Source: Novosphingobium sp.
GTDB lineage: Bacteria; Pseudomonadota; Alphaproteobacteria; Sphingomonadales; Sphingomonadaceae
Assembly (NCBI RefSeq): GCF_019748365.1
Contig: NZ_JAIEPN010000008.1
Location: 1 to 48,217, forward strand
Direction: 5' to 3'
DNA length: 48,217 nt
The stretch's first letter is position 1, and every line of letters starts with the position of its first letter. This document shows, one piece after another, positions 45,801 to 48,217 of the stretch. Below the pieces are notes generated by a model, which was not told where the DNA came from, did not search any database, and was given only the letters and a program-made list of their open reading frames with translations. Both the position numbers and the translations under genes were made by a program.

Positions 45801-45829
45801 TCTTCGCGGGCATTAAGTTCAACTTCTGA
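42821..45829 (+). CDS. TonB-dependent outer-membrane receptor, Xanthomonas/Caulobacter carbohydrate class
   Basis: A 1002-residue receptor with a signal peptide ending near AAAQ (residue about 35). A TonB box-like segment (APIIVTGFRQSL) is followed by the plug domain (SAEDIGKFPDQNITESLQRLPGIQI, RIRGL). A long 22-strand barrel ends in the terminal Phe (IFAGIKFNF). This class imports oligosaccharides in alphaproteobacteria. AGGGGAGA precedes the ATG. Its position between GH3 and the halogenase/kinase genes, and the shared operator, indicate uptake of the beta-glycoside degraded by the neighbouring hydrolases. Confidence 0.92.
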   Translation: MSDRFARPRTVLSKKGLMGAASIMALLVAGNAAAQTAPQQTAEADTAASDESAAPIIVTGFRQSLAAALDAKRNSNLILESVSAEDIGKFPDQNITESLQRLPGIQIDRENGQGTKVRIRGLEQNLTVLNNELFVTGQEVFKVGEGNFTRTDSLESVPSELIGGVEVYKSPNASLLEGGLGGIVNLKTRNPLDLKNGLTVAGNARLNKANGIDGWKPTGAVVASYNFNDKFGIILSGSYSKTNAHFDILGGENRGNWAFGAGRRDTATVPTNYYAPEYRYFTDRDQYRTRWGVSAGLAFRPTDTLSLDLNYFHSDLKVDTREGSVKFPFGQGESLGLLPGYQINSNGVLTSGTVRAQSAEAISLVDVSTIRSDNVQFGTKFDNGSNFRANLEATYSNGSLFRDVANNDVRYTQYTVRQGAVGGALQNGVALNSAAPATFDFTYSNGSLPRFGIAQNSPQDLFSNPAYGFFKSHWAFGDRSKIKGHSLRTDFAWDVDPSEKGKITVSAGFRYGQRTVDFTSGRYLADYSGKGELDATKIPAAERVPGFNYNYTPYGYFQDGAIGYKICDLPEANKPAAFAGCSRFGNSPALITPYDTFTSNAGRVETLVNPNIPGGKALIQNRAQMVNALKWIQDLYPSTPFSFFEDPLQTFFVKEETKTGYVMADIGGKDDGFHVNVGLRIVNTQLKVDQNQGTANPTYFGTDSWNGVVKDFDTTSVQRSYTDFLPSLNVVIDANQDIKVRASAARVTSRQPLFDLGRGFATDFTRDAATDRFLFTSGSRGNATLDPFRAYQFDLGVEYYFGRQGLLSAGVFWKEVDSFVVTQTVPVFVNDQGGGRIGPVSQPVNGNGGRVKGFELAAQYAFPFGLGFTANYTFSDTSTEFANDFETGLPLPGVSKHSFNGQVYFEKNGFAARASYSWRSKSYLGNFGFGDGGVTRTLGIYQKPYGQLDGQISYQVTPNFNVFLEGINLNKENTETYLQFPELPFRYESGSRRIFAGIKFNF

Positions 45830-45858
45830 TCCTCTGCTCCACTCCCTCGGAGCCTCTT

Positions 45859-45888
45859 GGGGGGAGGGCCTTTGCGGGCCTTCCCCCC
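45859..45888 (+). terminator. Rho-independent terminator after the TonB-dependent receptor
   Basis: A 12-bp GC-rich stem (GGGGGGAGGGCC pairing with GGCCTTCCCCCC, one G-U) and a 6-base loop, followed by TTTCTT. It lies 30 bp after the receptor stop and separates it from the halogenase gene, so the latter depends on read-through or its own promoter. Confidence 0.75.
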
Positions 45889-45956
45889 TTTCTTGTCCAA
45901 CGCGTGGCTGAGCCCTTGTCTTGGGGGCGGATGACCGCCAGCATCGGACCGGACCT

Positions 45957-47516
45957 ATGATGACCCCTCTACCTTTGCGTTCCATACTGATCGTTGGCGG
46001 CGGCACCGCCGGCTGGTCCGCGGCGGCGCTGCTTTGCGCGGTGCTCGCGCCGTCCGGCTGCAAGATCACGCTGATCGAATCGAGCGATGTGCCTACCGTG
46101 GGCGTGGGCGAGGCGACGATCCCGCCGGTCTTCGAGTTTCTGGCGAACTACGGGATCGATGAGATTGATTTCATTCGCCATTGCCAGGCGACCTTCAAGC
46201 TCGCAATCCGCTTTGACGACTGGCTGGAGCGGGGCCATTCCTATTGGCACCCGTTCGGCAATCTGGGGGTGACGATCAACCAGCGGCCGTTTCACCACTA
46301 CTGGTGGAAGAACAAGGCTGCCGGGCACGGCGAGAGCATGGCCGATCTGTGCCCGGCGATTGCGCTGGCGGAGGACGGCAAGTTTGCGTTTCCACCGCCG
46401 GACAGGAGCTATCCGGGCGGGGCGCTCAATTATGCGCTGCACTTCGATGCCGGGCTGGTGGCGCAATACCTCCACAGACATGCGACCGCGCGCGGGGTGG
46501 AGCATGTCGACGCGCGGATCGCGGGCTGCGAGATGGCGCAGGATGGCGCGATTGCCGCCGTCAGGCTGGAGGACGGGCGGCGCATCGAAGCCGATTTCTT
46601 TATCGATTGTTCCGGCTTTCGCGGGCTGCTGATCGAAGAGACGCTTCACGCCGGCTATGAGGACTGGACGAAATGGCTGCCCTGCGACCGCGCTGTCGCG
46701 ATGCCGACCGCGACGGTAGGGCCGCCCGCACCTTACACCATTTCTGCCGCGCATGAGGCGGGCTGGCGCTGGCGCATCCCGCTGCAATCGCGGGTGGGCA
46801 ACGGCTATGTCTATTCGAGCCGGTTCATCAGCGATGAGCAGGCGGCGGAGACCCTGCGCGGCGCAGCGGAAGGCGAGCCGCTGGCCGAGCCGCGGTTTCT
46901 GCGCTTCACCGCCGGGCACCGCAAGGCGATGTGGGTGAAGAACTGCCTCGCCGTCGGGCTTTCGAGCGGGTTTCTGGAACCGCTGGAATCGACAAGCATT
47001 CATCTCATTCACACCGCTCTGAACCGGCTGCTGGACTACTTCCCCGACCGGCACTGCGATCCTGCACTGGCGGCTGCCTACAACCGCGAGGCGGCGGACG
47101 AATATGCGCATATCCGCGATTTCCTGCTGCTGCATTATGTGCCCAACCGGCGGCACGGCGAGCCGTTCTGGGACGAGATCCGGGCGAATGCGCTGCCCGA
47201 TACACTGGCGGCGAAGCTCGATCTGTTCCGCCGGACCGGGCGCATCGTTTCGCGGCGGCGCGAACTGTTTGCCGATATCAGCTGGTTCTTTGTGGCGGCG
47301 GGCATGGGGATCGTGCCGGAAGCGCTCGATCCGCTCGCCGATGCGGCGGACTTTGGCGAAGTGCGGCGGGTGATCGGGCAGATCAGCGAGGTGATGGGGC
47401 GCTATCGAGCGGCGGCGCCGCTGCATCGGGATATGCTGGCACGGCTGCTCGATCCGGCGCTCAAGGGGCGGCCCAACTTCAAACAGACCTGGGGCGCTTC
47501 CGGGGGCGGGGAATGA
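45957..47516 (+). CDS. Tryptophan-halogenase-family flavin-dependent enzyme
   Basis: A 519-residue FAD-dependent halogenase-family protein. The FAD motif GGGTAGWSAA is at 14-23. The halogenase signature GWRWRIP is at 269-275 (Trp270, Trp272, Ile274, Pro275). The catalytic pair matches as Lys81 (CQATFKLAIRF) and Glu344 (EPLESTSIHL). All residues needed for HOCl-mediated halogenation appear kept. Family members often sit beside TonB receptors of carbohydrate loci in alphaproteobacteria, with unknown substrate. It starts with two ATGs (45957, 45960) and a weak ribosome site, and overlaps the kinase gene by ATGA. It needs a flavin reductase, not present here. Confidence 0.87.
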   Translation: MMTPLPLRSILIVGGGTAGWSAAALLCAVLAPSGCKITLIESSDVPTVGVGEATIPPVFEFLANYGIDEIDFIRHCQATFKLAIRFDDWLERGHSYWHPFGNLGVTINQRPFHHYWWKNKAAGHGESMADLCPAIALAEDGKFAFPPPDRSYPGGALNYALHFDAGLVAQYLHRHATARGVEHVDARIAGCEMAQDGAIAAVRLEDGRRIEADFFIDCSGFRGLLIEETLHAGYEDWTKWLPCDRAVAMPTATVGPPAPYTISAAHEAGWRWRIPLQSRVGNGYVYSSRFISDEQAAETLRGAAEGEPLAEPRFLRFTAGHRKAMWVKNCLAVGLSSGFLEPLESTSIHLIHTALNRLLDYFPDRHCDPALAAAYNREAADEYAHIRDFLLLHYVPNRRHGEPFWDEIRANALPDTLAAKLDLFRRTGRIVSRRRELFADISWFFVAAGMGIVPEALDPLADAADFGEVRRVIGQISEVMGRYRAAAPLHRDMLARLLDPALKGRPNFKQTWGASGGGE

Positions 47517-48217
47517 TCGCCGGGCTCGAACTGGGCGGCACCAAGTGCGTCGCCACGCTGGCGCATGGGCGCGAGGTGATCGACCAGCGCCGGGTGCCGA
47601 CGCGCGATGCAGAGGCGACGGTCGGCGATCTTGCCGCGATCCTCGATGAATGGGTCGCTGCGCACAGCGTGAAGGCCATCGGCGTTGGCGCTTTCGGGCC
47701 GATCCGCACCGACCGGGCGGCGGCAGATTTCGGCACCTTCCTCGCGACGCCCAAGCCGGGCTGGCAGGGCTTCGGCCTCGCCGCGCATCTGAGGGATCGC
47801 TATGGCCTGCCGGTCGGGCTCGACAGCGACGTCAACGGTGCGGCACTGGCGGAAGGGCGCTGGGGCGGCGCAGTGGGCATGGCGAATCATGCCTATGTCA
47901 CGGTTGGTACCGGCGTCGGCGTCGGGCTCGTGGTGGGTGGGCGGGCCATGGCGGGCCGTGCACACAGTGAAATGGGCCACATATTTGTCGACCGTCTGCC
48001 GGACGATCTTGCGCCGGGAACCTGCCCATTCCACGGGGCCTGCGTGGAAGGATTGATTTCCGGACCGGCGCTTGCTGCACGGGCCGGGCAGGCTGGCGAG
48101 GCACTGGACGACTTGCATCCGATATGGAAACCCTTCGTTCATGTTCTTGCACGGCTCGTCCATACCATCGTGTTGACCGGGGCACCCGAGCGCGTCGCGC
48201 TGGGCGGCGGCGTGCTG
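47513..48217 (+). CDS. ROK-family sugar kinase, fructokinase-like (runs off the right edge)
   Basis: The first 235 codons of a ROK kinase. The phosphate loop is LELGGTKCVA at residues 5-14. The catalytic base region is GLDSDVNGAALAEGRWG, with YVTVGTGVGVG following. The zinc-binding ROK motif HSEMGHIFV...CPFHGACVEGLISGPA is present, and the adenosine-binding GGGV begins at the cut. This set is typical of bacterial fructokinases (ScrK/Mak type). The start overlaps the halogenase stop (ATGA), so the two are translationally coupled. It would phosphorylate the hexose imported and released by this locus. Confidence 0.88.
   Translation, partial: MIAGLELGGTKCVATLAHGREVIDQRRVPTRDAEATVGDLAAILDEWVAAHSVKAIGVGAFGPIRTDRAAADFGTFLATPKPGWQGFGLAAHLRDRYGLPVGLDSDVNGAALAEGRWGGAVGMANHAYVTVGTGVGVGLVVGGRAMAGRAHSEMGHIFVDRLPDDLAPGTCPFHGACVEGLISGPALAARAGQAGEALDDLHPIWKPFVHVLARLVHTIVLTGAPERVALGGGVL

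Overview
The window is GC-rich, densely packed bacterial DNA. The gene families point to an alphaproteobacterium of the sphingomonad type (Novosphingobium/Sphingobium-like). The pointers are a TonB-dependent receptor of the Xanthomonas/Caulobacter class next to a tryptophan-halogenase-like flavoprotein, several AraC regulators of the PF12625 type, and short GGATTCCCGC-type palindromes in the intergenic gaps. The taxonomic call is inference; no rRNA or tRNA gene was seen.

Layout. (1) 1-4409: a tryptophan-tryptophylquinone (TTQ) amine dehydrogenase operon on the minus strand (heavy chain, MauE-like, MauD-like, light chain, two cytochromes c), with a divergent TetR-family regulator. The last cytochrome gene is cut by what looks like the end of an IS21-type insertion sequence. 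(2) 4406-9476: a tight minus-strand operon of cytochrome P450, gamma-glutamylamide synthetase and aldehyde dehydrogenase, with a divergent class III extradiol dioxygenase. (3) 9477-10438: a gene-free stretch with several palindromic repeats and a near-consensus sigma70 promoter that drives no visible gene. (4) 10439-19284: class I glutamine amidotransferase, AraC regulator, MFS transporter, succinate-semialdehyde-type dehydrogenase, class III aminotransferase, a second AraC regulator, an FAH-family enzyme and an acetoacetate-decarboxylase-family enzyme. (5) 19400-22284: a secreted amidohydrolase and two unknown exported proteins. (6) 22315-27577: TolC, HlyD and an ABC exporter whose ATPase domain has lost its catalytic motifs, with a divergent OxyR-like regulator that has no cysteine. 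(7) 27707-36389: an RND efflux operon divergent from a two-gene molybdenum hydroxylase. (8) 36557-48217: a carbohydrate-utilisation locus (GH2, GH3, TonB-dependent receptor, halogenase-like protein, ROK sugar kinase).

How the genes may work together. Regions 1-4 read as one amine and aromatic catabolism island. The TTQ dehydrogenase can turn an aralkylamine into its aldehyde. The ALDH, the HpaD-like ring-cleavage enzyme and the FAH enzyme resemble the homoprotocatechuate meta pathway, whose end products are pyruvate and succinic semialdehyde, and a GabD-like enzyme is present for the latter. A gamma-glutamylamide synthetase paired with a glutamine amidotransferase recalls aniline, isopropylamine and putrescine catabolism through gamma-glutamyl intermediates. 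Here the pair is combined with a P450 and a ring-cleavage enzyme. That combination and the ATPase-dead ABC system are the two most unusual things in the window. Substrates cannot be read from sequence and remain hypotheses.
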